64,000 bases of DNA from Mucilaginibacter xinganensis (GTDB lineage: Bacteria > Bacteroidota > Bacteroidia > Sphingobacteriales > Sphingobacteriaceae), in contig JAMFSA010000204.1 of NCBI GenBank assembly GCA_026225055.1, positions 1-64,000 on the forward strand, in the 5' to 3' direction. Every line of letters starts with the position of its first letter. The first letter of the stretch is position 1. The translations under genes and the position numbers were made by a program. The notes under the pieces are model-generated. The model had not been told where the DNA came from. It worked only from the letters and a program-made list of their open reading frames with translations, and searched no databases. Positions 33,203 through 44,700 of the stretch are shown here, in pieces.

Positions 33203-35488
33203 TTACTCCGCCGCTGTTAGTGAAAATGGCTTGTCCTCTTTGCTTAATCCTCTTTGCATATTAGGCTGGGCACTCATTTCAAAATGGAGTGTGCCGCCGT
33301 TTGCTATATCGCTGTATTTTATCCAGTTGTGGGTATATGGCGTACCATTTAGTGTGCCCGACTGGATATATACATTCTGTTTATTATTATTATTTGCCTC
33401 GATGATGAACTTTTTGCCGTCTTCCATAGTAATGGTGACCTTGCTGAATTCAGGACTGCCGATCACGTATTGGTCCGTGCCCGGGCAAACGCTGTAGATG
33501 CCCATTGCACTGAGTACATACCATGACGACATTTGGCCTTCATCTTCATCGCCCGGATAACCGTTTTCGGTGGAATTGTAGAGCTTATCCATTACCTCAC
33601 GCAGGTGCTGCTGGGCTTTCCATGGCTGGCCTGCGTAATCATACAGGTAGATCATGTGGTGGATTGGCTCGTTGCCCTGCGCATACTGGCCCATGTTGCC
33701 AAGTTTCATCTCCGTCATTTCGTGGATAACCTGGCCGTAGGCACCTACTTTAATGGTATTGGGTTGACTGAATACTGAATCCAGTTTAGCAGTGAAATTT
33801 TTATCGCCGCCGAATAGATTGATTAACCCCTGCTCGTCGTGAAAAACCGACCATACCCAGTGCCAGGCATTGCCTTCGGTATACGGGCCGCCCCAATCCA
33901 GCGGGTCAAAGTTAGGTGTGAATTTGCCATCCTCGCCCCTGCCGCGCATAAAGCGGGTTGACGGGTCCCACAGATTTTTGTAGTTGTACATCTGTTTGGC
34001 AAATATGCCTTCGTAAAAAGAATTGCCGGTTAGTTTAGCCAATCGGTATCCGCAGAAATCATCATAAGCCGACTCCAACGTTTGCCCAACCGAGCCCTGC
34101 GATTGCGGGAAAGGGATATAGCCGATCTGCCAGTATTGTTTCCATAATGGGCGGCCATTTGCGCCTCCCCAGGGCCCTTTGTTGCTGGCTTCATGAAAGT
34201 AAGCTTCCAGTGCTCTTTGAGGATCAAATGTACGGATACCTTTTACCCAGGCATCAGTTAATAAGGAGATAGCGTGGTTACCCAGCATCCCACCAGTTTC
34301 AGACGGGAATGACCAGGCCGGCAGCCAGCCGCATTGCTGCTGGGCATCCAACAAAGCCTCTACATATTGGCCCTGCATTTTTGGGTGCAGTATGCAGTTT
34401 AAAGGAAATTGCGCGCGAAAAGTATCCCAGAAACCATTATCGGTGTACATATAGCCATCGTGCAGCTTGCCGTCGTATGGGCTGTAATAGTAAGGTTTTC
34501 CTGTTTTATCGTACTCAAAAAACTCGTGCGAGAACAGATTTGCCCGGTATAGGCAGGAGTAAAAAGTGGCACGCTCCTCTTCAGTACCGCCTTCAACCAA
34601 TACCCGGTTAAACAGGTCGTTCCAAACTTTAAAGGCAGCGTTTTTGGTATCGTCGAAGGATTTCTTGTTACCCAATTCAGCCTGTAAGGTAACTTCGGCT
34701 TGCTCTGGGCTGATGTAGGATGAGGCTACTTTGGCCTGCACCACCGCGCCATCTTTAAATTTGATGTATGCCCCTACTCCTTGGCCTTCGCCACTTGTTT
34801 TTTTGTTGAAGATGCTGTCGTGCTTGTTTTCCCAGGTGCCATAATCCTCAAAAGGTTTATCGAATACGATCACAAAGTAGTTCTTAAATCCTTTTGGCGC
34901 CCAACGTACATTATCTACATAACCGGTTATTTTGCGTTCGGAGGGGAAGATCTTTACCATGCTCATTTTGGTGTAGCCATCAAGTACGATATATGAACCC
35001 GCTTTAGGGAAAGTAAACCTTAAATGCGCTCCACGAGGGGTTGGGGAGATCTCGGTAGTGATGTTATTATCCAGTTTTACCTTGTAATAATTTGGTTTGC
35101 CTATCTCATTTTTATGGTCGAAAGTAGCGGCACGGCCATCCTCGTTCACTACCAGTTTGCCTGTTACCGGCATCATGGAGAACACCGCGTAATCATTTAC
35201 CCAGGGGCTGCACTGGTGTGTTTGCTGAAAGCCACGGATGGAATGGACAAAGTATTGGTATTTAAAACCTTCGCCGTCTTTATTGGTTTGGGCGGTCCAG
35301 CCGTTCATAGCAAATGGCAATGATGTAACCGGGTTTATGTTACCCCATGAAACCTCATATTTAGAGTTGGTACCCTGCAATGTGTTTGCGTATTGTACCA
35401 GGTCGGGCTTTTGGGCGAACAGGCTGCCGCCTATTAATATCAAGCTTAAAGTGAGCAGCTTGCTTTTGGATATGCTGTTAAATTTCAT
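33203..35488 (-). CDS. GH92 family alpha-mannosidase-like protein (copy 2)
   Basis: 761 residues, signal peptide ending GSLFAQ. GH92 features: YANTLQGTNSKYEVSWGNINPVTSLPFAMNGW, FSHEFFEYDKTGK in the first helical part, NEPIHHMIYLYDYAGQPWKAQ near residue 605 and GDEDEGQMSSWYVLSAMGIYSVCPG near 645. The longer divergent N-terminal segment and the GDED in place of GNDD separate it from copy 1, suggesting a different linkage. It is 18 bp after the Lgt-like gene on the same strand and likely co-transcribed with it. Confidence 0.9.
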   Translation of the reverse strand: MKFNSISKSKLLTLSLILIGGSLFAQKPDLVQYANTLQGTNSKYEVSWGNINPVTSLPFAMNGWTAQTNKDGEGFKYQYFVHSIRGFQQTHQCSPWVNDYAVFSMMPVTGKLVVNEDGRAATFDHKNEIGKPNYYKVKLDNNITTEISPTPRGAHLRFTFPKAGSYIVLDGYTKMSMVKIFPSERKITGYVDNVRWAPKGFKNYFVIVFDKPFEDYGTWENKHDSIFNKKTSGEGQGVGAYIKFKDGAVVQAKVASSYISPEQAEVTLQAELGNKKSFDDTKNAAFKVWNDLFNRVLVEGGTEEERATFYSCLYRANLFSHEFFEYDKTGKPYYYSPYDGKLHDGYMYTDNGFWDTFRAQFPLNCILHPKMQGQYVEALLDAQQQCGWLPAWSFPSETGGMLGNHAISLLTDAWVKGIRTFDPQRALEAYFHEASNKGPWGGANGRPLWKQYWQIGYIPFPQSQGSVGQTLESAYDDFCGYRLAKLTGNSFYEGIFAKQMYNYKNLWDPSTRFMRGRGEDGKFTPNFDPLDWGGPYTEGNAWHWVWSVFHDEQGLINLFGGDKNFTAKLDSVFSQPNTIKVGAYGQVIHEMTEMKLGNMGQYAQGNEPIHHMIYLYDYAGQPWKAQQHLREVMDKLYNSTENGYPGDEDEGQMSSWYVLSAMGIYSVCPGTDQYVIGSPEFSKVTITMEDGKKFIIEANNNNKQNVYIQSGTLNGTPYTHNWIKYSDIANGGTLHFEMSAQPNMQRGLSKEDKPFSLTAAE

Positions 35489-35506
35489 AATCGTATCAAA
35501 ATGTTT

Positions 35507-36670
35507 TCAGGTAAGTGTATGTAGTTTGGGTTTTACCAGGTATAAATAAATTATGCCGCCAATGCCAACCAGTATCATACCCAGGCTTATAATTTGCGCC
35601 TGTGATAAATTGAGGCTACCAAAGTGATACCTGGGGTTGATGCGGATATTCTCGATAAAATACCTTTCGGTACCACTAAGGATCAGGTAGACATATGAGA
35701 TCGTCGCGGGGACGGTTAAGTGCTTGCGGATCATCCACAAAAAAAGAAATAGCAACAGGCAAATTACCGTTTCATAAAAGGAGGTTGGGTAAACACCCTT
35801 GCTTAACTGATAACAGTAATTGCCGTAACAATCGGGGATGCGGGTATTTTGGTTGAGGATATTATGCGGGAAATTGAAGGCCCACATCCAGTCGGGCAGC
35901 CAGTTTAGCCAGCTGGGTTTGGTGTGCGTGTTTACAATGCCCCAGTCGCCATCGCCAGAGAGCTGGCAGCCTATGCGCCCTATCGCGTATGCAAGCATAA
36001 TACCGGGCGCGCCCATATCGGATACGTAGGGCAGTTTCATACCGTTGCGCAGGCCTACGTAAAAATAGGCCAGCATGCCGAACAGGAAACCACCATAATA
36101 GGTTACCCCACTTGAAAATATGATATCGTGAAGAGACGTGAAACCATGCTGATACAGGTAATCAACCATATCAAACAATTTGGCACCTATAAAGCCCCAG
36201 AAACCGGCGTAAAAAACTATCTTACCCATTAGCTGGTAAGGGTGAATTGTTTCGGTGGTTCGTGTATTATTCTGTGATGATTTTCTGTCCTTATAGATCC
36301 AGTACATGTAGCCAATGGCGCAAAGCAGGCCTGCTATGATGTTTCCCTGCAGGGAGAAAATATACTTGGCAGGATCAATTTTAAAAGCTTCGTAATTGAG
36401 TAGCGCGCCTAATATTTTAAAGCCTAATAAGAACCCGAGCAGGCCATTAAGGCATAGTTCAATTGATAGTGATGAGCGATTAACCACTACTTCCCGTTTA
36501 ATAGCGTGGATATCGCCATCGCGTTCCTTTCTTTTTAATTCGGACCTGAATACCTGGTACGACAGGATAAATGCCATTGCCACAAAAAAGCCAAACGTTT
36601 GTATGGGTATGGCTATGTGAATATGGAACAGATATTCAAAAAGATCGGATATTGTTGGGAAGCATCTCAT
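35507..36670 (-). CDS. lgt: Prolipoprotein diacylglyceryl transferase (Lgt) paralogue
   Basis: 387 residues from the ATG at 36670, seven or more membrane spans. Lgt hallmarks: the signature AYAIGRIGCQLSGDGDWGIVN, PTSFYETVICLLLFLFLW, and RYFIENIRINPR. It adds a diacylglyceryl group to the lipobox Cys of prolipoproteins in the inner membrane. The frame also opens at 36730, but that start would read through the terminator hairpin at 36682-36724, so 36670 is preferred. Lgt is normally a lone housekeeping gene; here it lies between SusC and GH92 genes of a locus rich in lipoproteins, so it is probably a second, locus-dedicated copy. Confidence 0.85.
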   Translation of the reverse strand: MRCFPTISDLFEYLFHIHIAIPIQTFGFFVAMAFILSYQVFRSELKRKERDGDIHAIKREVVVNRSSLSIELCLNGLLGFLLGFKILGALLNYEAFKIDPAKYIFSLQGNIIAGLLCAIGYMYWIYKDRKSSQNNTRTTETIHPYQLMGKIVFYAGFWGFIGAKLFDMVDYLYQHGFTSLHDIIFSSGVTYYGGFLFGMLAYFYVGLRNGMKLPYVSDMGAPGIMLAYAIGRIGCQLSGDGDWGIVNTHTKPSWLNWLPDWMWAFNFPHNILNQNTRIPDCYGNYCYQLSKGVYPTSFYETVICLLLFLFLWMIRKHLTVPATISYVYLILSGTERYFIENIRINPRYHFGSLNLSQAQIISLGMILVGIGGIIYLYLVKPKLHTLT

Positions 36671-36674
36671 TAAA

Positions 36675-36724
36675 CAAAAAGCTTGTGTATAAGCCGCATA
36701 ATAAATATACGGCTTATACACAAG
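36675..36724 (-). terminator. Intrinsic terminator of the SusCD operon
   Basis: Perfect 15-bp stem (arms 36682-36696, CTTGTGTATAAGCCG, and 36710-36724) with a 13-base loop. On the minus strand it is followed by CTTTTTGTTT. It ends the transcript of the SusC gene whose stop is at 36730 and separates it from the Lgt-like gene. Confidence 0.85.
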
Positions 36725-36729
36725 TAACA

Positions 36730-39700
36730 TTAAAATCCTAACTGAATACCGAGGTTAAGTACACGTGCATTAATATATTGGTCGCCTGCTGTGTTTGAGG
36801 AAACTTCCGGATCCTGCTGATATTTTTTGCTAAAGTTATCCCATGTAAACAAGTTGTACGCGCTAAGGTAGATACGTGCATTGTTAACATGAAAAGGCAA
36901 TAAATTGGTAGGCAACTGATAACCAATATCAACCGTTTTTAAACGCAGGTACCTCGCGTTGATATACCAATAATCAGACGGGTAGCCTGAAGGACTATCA
37001 ACTGTACCTGAAAAATTAGTGCTCAGGCGCGGGAACTGTGCTGTTGCTGCTGTGGCAGGCGTCCATGCTTTCAGGTCGATAGGCTGGAACTGGCTCTCGA
37101 ATGGTTCGATACCGTTACCGGTAATAATTACGCTATAATTCCATGATCCCTGGAACAGCACACTTATGCTGAAACCTTTATAAGCAGCCCCAAGCGTTAA
37201 ACCAGCGGATGTATTTGGAAGATTTGGATAGCCGATGGCTTTTTGATCGTTGGCGTCAATTACTCCATCGCCATTTAAATCAGCATAACGCAGATCACCT
37301 GCGTGCAGGGTAGCTATACCATTTGGACTATCGGCATAAGCAGGAACGCCAATTGGGTCAGAAGCTACTACTTTTCCGTTTTGAAGCACCGGCGCATTAT
37401 TGCCATGTGTAGTGATATAAGTGGTTGCCTGGTTAATTTGCGCCTGTGTATAGTAGTTTAGGAAATGATACCCGAATGGCTGGTTAATAGGGTTGCCTGT
37501 ACGGGCCAGGTTAGGATAAGCCGGTTGTGTTTCTGCCTCATACAAAATCTTGTTTTTGGCATAAGAAACCACCAGGCTGGCATTGTATTGCACTTTGCCA
37601 ATATTGTCATGATAACTTATTTGCCCGTCATAACCATGATTGGATACCCTGCCCGCGTTGATGTATGGAACACCTACGCCAAGCACTTCGGGTATAGCGC
37701 CGGGGATCACAAATTCATCATAACGAACATCATGAAACAAATCAAAGGTTACGGAAAGCTTATCGTGCAATAAGTTCATATCAATACCCAGATCGGCTTT
37801 TTTGTCTCTTTCCCAAACCACATCAGGGTTACCTAATGTACCTTCGGTAATTCCTGTGATAGGTGTTTGCGGCGCGGTTTCGCCAAAGCCATAAAGGCCG
37901 CTCTGGTTGTATGTTTGCTGATAGATGTACTGGTTACCCGGCGCACCATCAGAACCTACCACACCATAAGAGAACCTCAATTTAAATAAGCTGAAAGTTG
38001 GCAAGGCATCTTTAAAAAATTTCTCTTTTGACAACACATAACCTGCACCAAAGGCCGGGAAAAACCCGAACTGATGACCGGCTGCAAACCTATCAGTACC
38101 ATTGTAGGCGCTGTTTATTTCAAGCAGGTATTTCTGTTTATAATCGTAGCCAACTTTTAATGATAGCCCCCTGTAGTTTTGCGGTGCCAGGGCCTGGTCG
38201 TTTATTTCCTGCTGATTGACCAGGAACAAGCCTGTGAAATGGCTATCGCCAAAGGTGCGGTCGTAATTTGAGAATACCTGGATATTGGTATTATTGGTAT
38301 AAAGATCGGTACCGCCAAAAATCTGGAACTGTTGTACCACATATGGCGCTGCAGGGTTTTTTGTATAGGTTTTAGTTGCTGAATTATAATAGTAAGTTGG
38401 GAAAGTTACGTTAGGATTTCCCGCCAGGTATGTTGTGTACATACTATAATCTTCACTGCTGGCAAATGCTACCCTCGCCGTTAATGTAAGGCCGTCTGTT
38501 ATGGAGCTTAAATTTTGTACACCTCCAATCAACACGTTAAAATCGGTTCTGCGATTATGTTGGTAACCACCATTTGCCAATTGAGCATTAAGTGTGGGTT
38601 GTTTTGATATATTAAAAACGGAGTTATTGTAAGCATATGTGCCGTTAGGATTGATAAACGGGGCCGAAAATGGGTTCTCCGTTCTAAAATCATAAATGGT
38701 GCTGATAGGCGAATTAAGGCCAGGCGCATTAAGGTCGCCGAAACGGGTGGTTACATCTAACCTTAAATCAAGTGTTTTATTGGCCTTTAAATCAAGGTTC
38801 GACCTGAAATCATAACGGGTGAAATAATAGTTGGTGTTTACCAGATCCTGCGGATCGTTAAAATTTTTGGTGTTACCATTTTGGGTGAAGGCACCGCCGG
38901 ATATAAAGTATTTCACGCGATCATTACCGCCTGATATATCAAGGTTAGTATTAGCCTGGTAAGTGTATTTTCTGAAGATCTCATCGTACCAATCGGTATT
39001 GGGGTGGCCGTAAGGATCGGTGTTATTTTTAAACGCTGCCAGATCTGAAGGTTGAAAAGTTAAAGCGTCGGGAGCTATGCCGTCATTTGTTTCAGCTTCA
39101 TCAACCAATTGTGCCGACTGATAAGAGTTTAAAAATTTAGGCACTTTGGTAGGGCTTTGCAAACCACCTTCAACACGGAAATTGAATTGAGGCGCGCCTT
39201 TTTTACCGCGGCGTGTAGTTACTATCAATACACCATTGGCTCCTTTTATACCATATATAGCAGTTGAAGAAGCATCTTTTAAGATGCTGATACTTTCAAT
39301 TTCGTTTACGTTTATCTGTTGTAACTGATCATAGGTATACTCGATATCATCAACCAAAATTAATGGCTGGTTTGACGCGTTTAATGAGCTTACACCCCTG
39401 ATGAAAAAGTCGGATGCATCTTTACCCGGCTGACCTGAAGTTTGCTGCGAAAAGAAACCCGGTAATTTACCTGCAAGCGCGTTCTGCACGTTTGCTGTTG
39501 GCACGGTACGAATCTCTGCGGCCTGTATGGAGCTTACAGCCCCTGTTGATGTAACACGTTTGCTTTTTGTAAAGCCAACTACGGCAACCTCATCCAAACC
39601 TTCGGCATTGGGCTGCAATATGATGTCGATCTCATTCTTTCTTGCACCCACATGGAACTCTTGTGTTGAGTAACCGATGAATTTTACAACAAGTGTATTT

Positions 39701-39903
39701 GACTGGCCTTTTAAGGTTAATTTAAATTTACCTGTTGAGCCTGTTATCACCAGGTTTGCTGGCTCGCCTTTTTCATAAACAGTGGCGCCCGGCAACACCC
39801 CTTCAACATCTTTTATGGTACCAGTAACCGTAACACTTTGCGCGTACAAAGCAGCCGGGAGTATGGTAATTATAACTAGAAAGAAAAGTATTATTTTTCT
39901 CAT
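36730..39903 (-). CDS. SusC/RagA-family TonB-dependent transporter (copy 2 of the glycan locus)
   Basis: 1057 residues. The signal peptide ends near ALYAQ (about 21). CarboxypepD_reg-like domain (VTGTIKDVEGVLPGATVYEKG), plug with the full SusC signature (SISILKDASSTAIYGIKGANGVLIVTTRRGKK, about 220-250) and complete barrel ending GIQLGF. It lies 41 bp downstream of a SusD gene, the reverse of the usual SusC-SusD order, and is the last gene before a strong terminator. Likely imports mannose-rich glycan fragments with one of the two SusD proteins of the operon. Confidence 0.92.
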   Translation of the reverse strand: MRKIILFFLVIITILPAALYAQSVTVTGTIKDVEGVLPGATVYEKGEPANLVITGSTGKFKLTLKGQSNTLVVKFIGYSTQEFHVGARKNEIDIILQPNAEGLDEVAVVGFTKSKRVTSTGAVSSIQAAEIRTVPTANVQNALAGKLPGFFSQQTSGQPGKDASDFFIRGVSSLNASNQPLILVDDIEYTYDQLQQINVNEIESISILKDASSTAIYGIKGANGVLIVTTRRGKKGAPQFNFRVEGGLQSPTKVPKFLNSYQSAQLVDEAETNDGIAPDALTFQPSDLAAFKNNTDPYGHPNTDWYDEIFRKYTYQANTNLDISGGNDRVKYFISGGAFTQNGNTKNFNDPQDLVNTNYYFTRYDFRSNLDLKANKTLDLRLDVTTRFGDLNAPGLNSPISTIYDFRTENPFSAPFINPNGTYAYNNSVFNISKQPTLNAQLANGGYQHNRRTDFNVLIGGVQNLSSITDGLTLTARVAFASSEDYSMYTTYLAGNPNVTFPTYYYNSATKTYTKNPAAPYVVQQFQIFGGTDLYTNNTNIQVFSNYDRTFGDSHFTGLFLVNQQEINDQALAPQNYRGLSLKVGYDYKQKYLLEINSAYNGTDRFAAGHQFGFFPAFGAGYVLSKEKFFKDALPTFSLFKLRFSYGVVGSDGAPGNQYIYQQTYNQSGLYGFGETAPQTPITGITEGTLGNPDVVWERDKKADLGIDMNLLHDKLSVTFDLFHDVRYDEFVIPGAIPEVLGVGVPYINAGRVSNHGYDGQISYHDNIGKVQYNASLVVSYAKNKILYEAETQPAYPNLARTGNPINQPFGYHFLNYYTQAQINQATTYITTHGNNAPVLQNGKVVASDPIGVPAYADSPNGIATLHAGDLRYADLNGDGVIDANDQKAIGYPNLPNTSAGLTLGAAYKGFSISVLFQGSWNYSVIITGNGIEPFESQFQPIDLKAWTPATAATAQFPRLSTNFSGTVDSPSGYPSDYWYINARYLRLKTVDIGYQLPTNLLPFHVNNARIYLSAYNLFTWDNFSKKYQQDPEVSSNTAGDQYINARVLNLGIQLGF

Positions 39904-39944
39904 AACCGTTTAATTAATGATTTAAATTGAATATTTATTAATTA

Positions 39945-41744
39945 TTACCATCCTGGGTTTTGCTGCATTTGTGGGTTCTTGACAACTTCACCATATGGTA
40001 TAGGTTGCAAATATTGCTTCGGCGTAAAGCTGTTCGCCTTAAATACCGTTGGCAGTATTGGCTCATAATTGTAGGTTAACTGGCCGCTTAATACTAATTG
40101 CAGGCCCAGGCGCTCCTTGTTCATATATGTAGCGGCTGCTTTCCAGCGACGGAGATCAAAGAAGCGTTGTTCTTCAAACGCGAATTCAATGCGCCTTTCG
40201 TTGTGTATGGCACTGCGTAATGAGTCCTGGGTTATGCTTGATAAAGATTGGATACCGTAGTTACCATCAGATCCGGCGTTGATACCTGCCCGGGCTCTTA
40301 TGGTTTTCAGCACCTGGTAATCACCAGCGTTAGGGCCAGCGACTTCGTTTTCGGCTTCAGCGTAATCCAGCAACATTTCGGCGTAACGGAAGATCACCCA
40401 ATCTTCGCTGTGCGATGCAAATGAATTAAGCGCTTCTGAGTGGCCCATAAATTTATGCAGGTAATAACCGCTTATGCTTTGCTGCACACCGCTGTTAGGT
40501 ATGCTTTGGCCGCCCTGGTATAATTGTAAATTTGTATTTAACCATTGCTGTCCGTTTACAAATACAGTGTATAAAAGCCGCGGATCTCTGCGGGTGTATG
40601 GCGAATCGGGGTTGTAATGGCTATTAGGATCGTTAATATTTAGGCCCGTTACCATTGGGAAGGCATTAACCAGATCCTGCGTTGGGCTGGTTATACCTTT
40701 TGATACCGCGCTTGGGAAACCGATAGGCGCATTGTTGCTTTCTACACCATAGCCGTTATCGCCCTGGCGGATAAAGATAAGTTCGAGGTTATTTTGGGTG
40801 AGGAAGATATCCTGGAAACCGTTTTGATCCAGGCTAAATACGCCCAGGTTTATTACATCCTGCGCGGCAGCTGCAGCCAATTGCCACCTGTTAGGGTCGG
40901 CACTTGGGTAACCTACAATTGCAGCATTGGTTGTGTTGCGCGGGCCCTGACCTGTACCGGCATCCTTAACCAAAGTGGTACCGTTAAATAATGGACTGGC
41001 GGCATATAATAACACTTTTGCTTTTAAAGCCAGCACAGCAGCATTAGTAACGCGACCATAGTTAGCTGTTGAAGCATATGGGGCTTGTAATATACTATCC
41101 CCTTTTATGGCGTTACATTCGCTTATTATGTAGTTGATACAATCAGAAAAATTATTACGTGGTAATGCCAGATTATCAGTTACATTATAAACTTTATCGC
41201 CCAATAATGGTACACCGCCATAACGCTTAACCAACTCGAAGTAGAAGTAAGCTCTTAAAAAACGCGCTTCGTTTTTCCAGGCATATTTCATTGATATTTC
41301 GGGATGATTCGGCAGGGTAGCCTCAACAGGCACCACGCCAATATTAGCTATGAATATATTTGCCTGCCTGATACCGGCATAATAATTTGCCCATACGTTA
41401 TCACCGGCAGCATCGGCAAATGTGCCTGAGTTATAGGAATCTGTTGATAACTGCGTAACCTGGTTTGAGCTTGAAGCTGCTGATGACACTGCGTCATCGG
41501 TTGCCGCATCAAGATAATCGCCGCCTACACGGTTATGGCCATTGAGCATGGTAGCATACACGTTTTGCAGAAATGCGTAAGCATTTGTTCCAAGCGAATC
41601 CCGTGGATCGAACACACGGTCGATAGTGACCTGCGCGATAGGGAACGTCTCATATTTTTTGCATGCTGTAACCAGCGAAACAGCTCCGGCTAACAACAGT
41701 ACGATCTTGTAATTCTTCATCATCTTAAATTTTATAATCATCAA
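39945..41744 (-). CDS. SusD/RagB-family lipoprotein (copy 2)
   Basis: 599 residues; lipobox VSLVTAC with Cys near residue 28 if the start is the ATG at 41744, or about 20 if an internal Met (MMKNYK) is used. SusD features: KNEARFLRAYFYFELVKRYGGVPLL, VLALKAKVLLYAASPLFNG, RYAEMLLDYAEAENEV, ERRIEFAFEEQRFFDLRRWK, LQPIPYGEVVKNPQMQQNPGW. It starts 1 bp after the preceding SusC stop, forming a standard SusC-SusD pair with that gene. Confidence 0.92.
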   Translation of the reverse strand: MMIIKFKMMKNYKIVLLLAGAVSLVTACKKYETFPIAQVTIDRVFDPRDSLGTNAYAFLQNVYATMLNGHNRVGGDYLDAATDDAVSSAASSSNQVTQLSTDSYNSGTFADAAGDNVWANYYAGIRQANIFIANIGVVPVEATLPNHPEISMKYAWKNEARFLRAYFYFELVKRYGGVPLLGDKVYNVTDNLALPRNNFSDCINYIISECNAIKGDSILQAPYASTANYGRVTNAAVLALKAKVLLYAASPLFNGTTLVKDAGTGQGPRNTTNAAIVGYPSADPNRWQLAAAAAQDVINLGVFSLDQNGFQDIFLTQNNLELIFIRQGDNGYGVESNNAPIGFPSAVSKGITSPTQDLVNAFPMVTGLNINDPNSHYNPDSPYTRRDPRLLYTVFVNGQQWLNTNLQLYQGGQSIPNSGVQQSISGYYLHKFMGHSEALNSFASHSEDWVIFRYAEMLLDYAEAENEVAGPNAGDYQVLKTIRARAGINAGSDGNYGIQSLSSITQDSLRSAIHNERRIEFAFEEQRFFDLRRWKAAATYMNKERLGLQLVLSGQLTYNYEPILPTVFKANSFTPKQYLQPIPYGEVVKNPQMQQNPGW

Positions 41745-41745
41745 A

Positions 41746-44700
41746 TTATAACTTCACGGTTAGCCCGGCATTAATAACCCTTTGTATCGGATAAGCTCCA
41801 ACCGTATTAACTTCCGGATCGTAGCCCGGGTAGCCACGGTAACCAGCTACTGTAAACAGGTTTTCGCCATTTACAAATACCCTTATACCTGATAACCTTA
41901 AACTTTTAGCCCATCTTAATGGTAACTCATAGCCGAGTTCGGCATTTTTCACCCTGAAATAATCGCCTGATTTAACATAGAAAGACGACATTTGAACGTT
42001 GTTACCATTTGCCTCGTCCTGAACAATTGATAAACGCGGTAACGTGGCAGTTGAGGCAGTTTCAGGTGTCCATCTGCCTACAGCATTGGCATAAGCCTGG
42101 CCACTGGAACCTGTACCCAAAGAACCCAGCCCCTGGAACGGTGCATCGTAAGAATTATCAACGCTTACCTGGCGGTTAAATACGCCTTGCAGTATCATAC
42201 TAAAGCTTAAGCCTTTGTAATTGAAGCCTATAGTACCACCATAAAACACCAATGCTTTTAAGCCGCCGATAGCTGTTTGGTCGTACTGATCAATAACACC
42301 ATCGCCGTTAAGGTCTGCATATTTAAGATCGCCCGGTTGTGCTGAATAGCCCGCGATGGTGGCAGCATGTTTTGCAACATCCTCTGTGGTGTAAAACCCT
42401 ACATTTTTGTAACCGTATATAGCAGTTACTGGTAAGCCTGTATGCGCGTTCCACGGGTATTTTGGAGGTTCTTCATCAAAATATAAAACCTTTGATGATA
42501 CCAGTGAGCCATTGCCGGTAATAAAGTAGTTGAAGTTATCGATGTTGTTTTTATAGGTTAAAGTGATCTCGCCGCCTTTATACAGGTTGATCCCTATATT
42601 TTCCTGCGGATACGCGGTGCCTAACAATTCAATTGTAGCGCCCCTTGTGGTAACCAGGTTATAATATTTTTCATGGTAATAATCTGCCTCGATCTGTAAA
42701 TGATTATGCAGTAATGAAATATCTGTTCCGAAATCCAGCTTATCAGCATTTGCCCAGCTCAGGTTTGGATCGGCTATAGGCGTTACTTCCTGGTAGCCGC
42801 CGCCCGTTCCGTAATTCAGCCCCTGTGGATATCCTCCGCCGCTGGTAAAGGTTTGTTTGTAGGTGTAATAACCGGCGTTTGAGTTGTCGCCTGTTTTACC
42901 ATAAGTAAGGCGCCATTTCCATGAGTCGATCCATTTTATACTTTTCATAAAATCTTCCTTACCCATTTGCCAGCCAAGCCCGGCTGCATAAAACCAGCCT
43001 GACTGGTGGCCCGGTGTGTACCTATTATAGCTGCTGTTATTTATAGCGCCTTCGAACAAATATTTATCATCATAGCCATAATTTACTTTTAAGGCCTTAT
43101 CGGTGGTTACAGATGCAAGGTCATAACTTACTACTGATGATTTGGTATCATAAAGTAACTGACCACCGAACCTGCTTTTACCAAATTGCCTGTCGTAACC
43201 AAGGTTGGCCTGTGCAAATGAATAGCGGGCCGATAGCTCGGTAGCAAAAACGTTGGTTAATGGTACTGTTTTACCTACCGGGCTAAGTTTTACAGCGCTA
43301 TCAACAATAGCATAACTGTAAGCGTTATTTTGCTGGTTACGGGTGATATATACCTGCGATTCAATAGCCAGGTTACCTTTTGCTTTAAAGGTTAGGCCCT
43401 GCGTAATGCTATTCAGTTTGTAGTTAAGATCGAGGTTTACCAATACATCCTTTATATTGGTTTGTGTGTAACCTGAATATTGCGCCTGCGACAATAAATT
43501 ATTGGTGAAATTTGAAATGGTTGATGACCCACCGAATGAACCATCGGGGTTATACACAGGGTAAGCATTGCTTGGCGTGGTAAAAATGTTTGTTAAGATA
43601 CTGGCATAACCACTCCCCGGTTCAAACATTTGCTGAACGCGGCCATACATTTGCAGGTCGACATTCAGGTTCTTGTTTACATCGACACTGATGTTACTGT
43701 TTAAGGTGTAACGGCTGATATTGTTATTGGTGCTGTAATCGAGGCCCGGAGCTTCGTTGAAGATACCGCCCTGATCCAGATAGCCCAGTGATACATAATA
43801 ACGTGCCGTTTCGGTGCCGCCGCTAACATTCAGTTTATCTGTCATCAGCGGGGAGTATGATTTAAGCAATAATTTAGACCAGTTAACATCCGGGTGACCG
43901 TATGGATCGGTATGGTTGCGGTAGGCTTCTATATCAGCATTAGTATAAAAAGTAGGCTTATTATCATTTTGTAAGGCCTCGTTATACAAATAGGCCCATT
44001 GATAAGCTGGCAACGGATCGTTTGGTAAACCCAGTGATTGCTGTACGCCTGCTTCGGTAGTAAATGTTATGCGGGGATCGCCCAGATCGGGTTTTTTAGT
44101 GGTGATGAGCAATACCGGTTTGGAGCTGTTTATACCCAACAAGATGGTTGATAACGCATCTTTTAATATGGAGATAGACTCGATACTTGAAGGATCAATA
44201 GCAGTAATATTTTGCTGGATACCATCAATAATAGTAGTTACATTTTGCCCGCGTGATGTAAGCGTAAATTCGGTATTGTCGCTTGGTATAACGTTGTGTG
44301 CCGGTGCATAATTTACCGCGGTATTGGTAAGAAAGTGCTGTAAGATGGCCACGTTTTGCGCAGATGTAAAACCACTGGTTTGCTGGGTGTATAAACCTGC
44401 TAACTGGCCTGGCAGCGCGTAAATATAGGTTGGCCCCGGCGTGGTAGTAATTTGGTTATTGTAAATGGTTGAGATTGAACCAAGCTCATTTGTCTTGTTT
44501 ATTGTGCCATATAACACATCTATCGTTTCGGGCGCTTTCAGGTAATGATCAAGCAAACGCACACTCAGGGTATCGGCAGCATTGTTAATGATCAAATTAT
44601 TAACATAATGGCCCGGATACCTGAACTCCAGTTTATCGCCAGTTTTAGCACTTACAGAGAAGTGCCCGGCCAAATCGGTTTTTGAAGAATCACCGCGACC

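Noticed and set aside
36671..36730. Alternative start of the Lgt-like gene at 36730, overlapping the SusC stop as TAATG
   Set aside because: These 20 codons lie inside a perfect 15-bp terminator hairpin with T-run, and encode no Lgt-like sequence. The start at 36670 is more likely.
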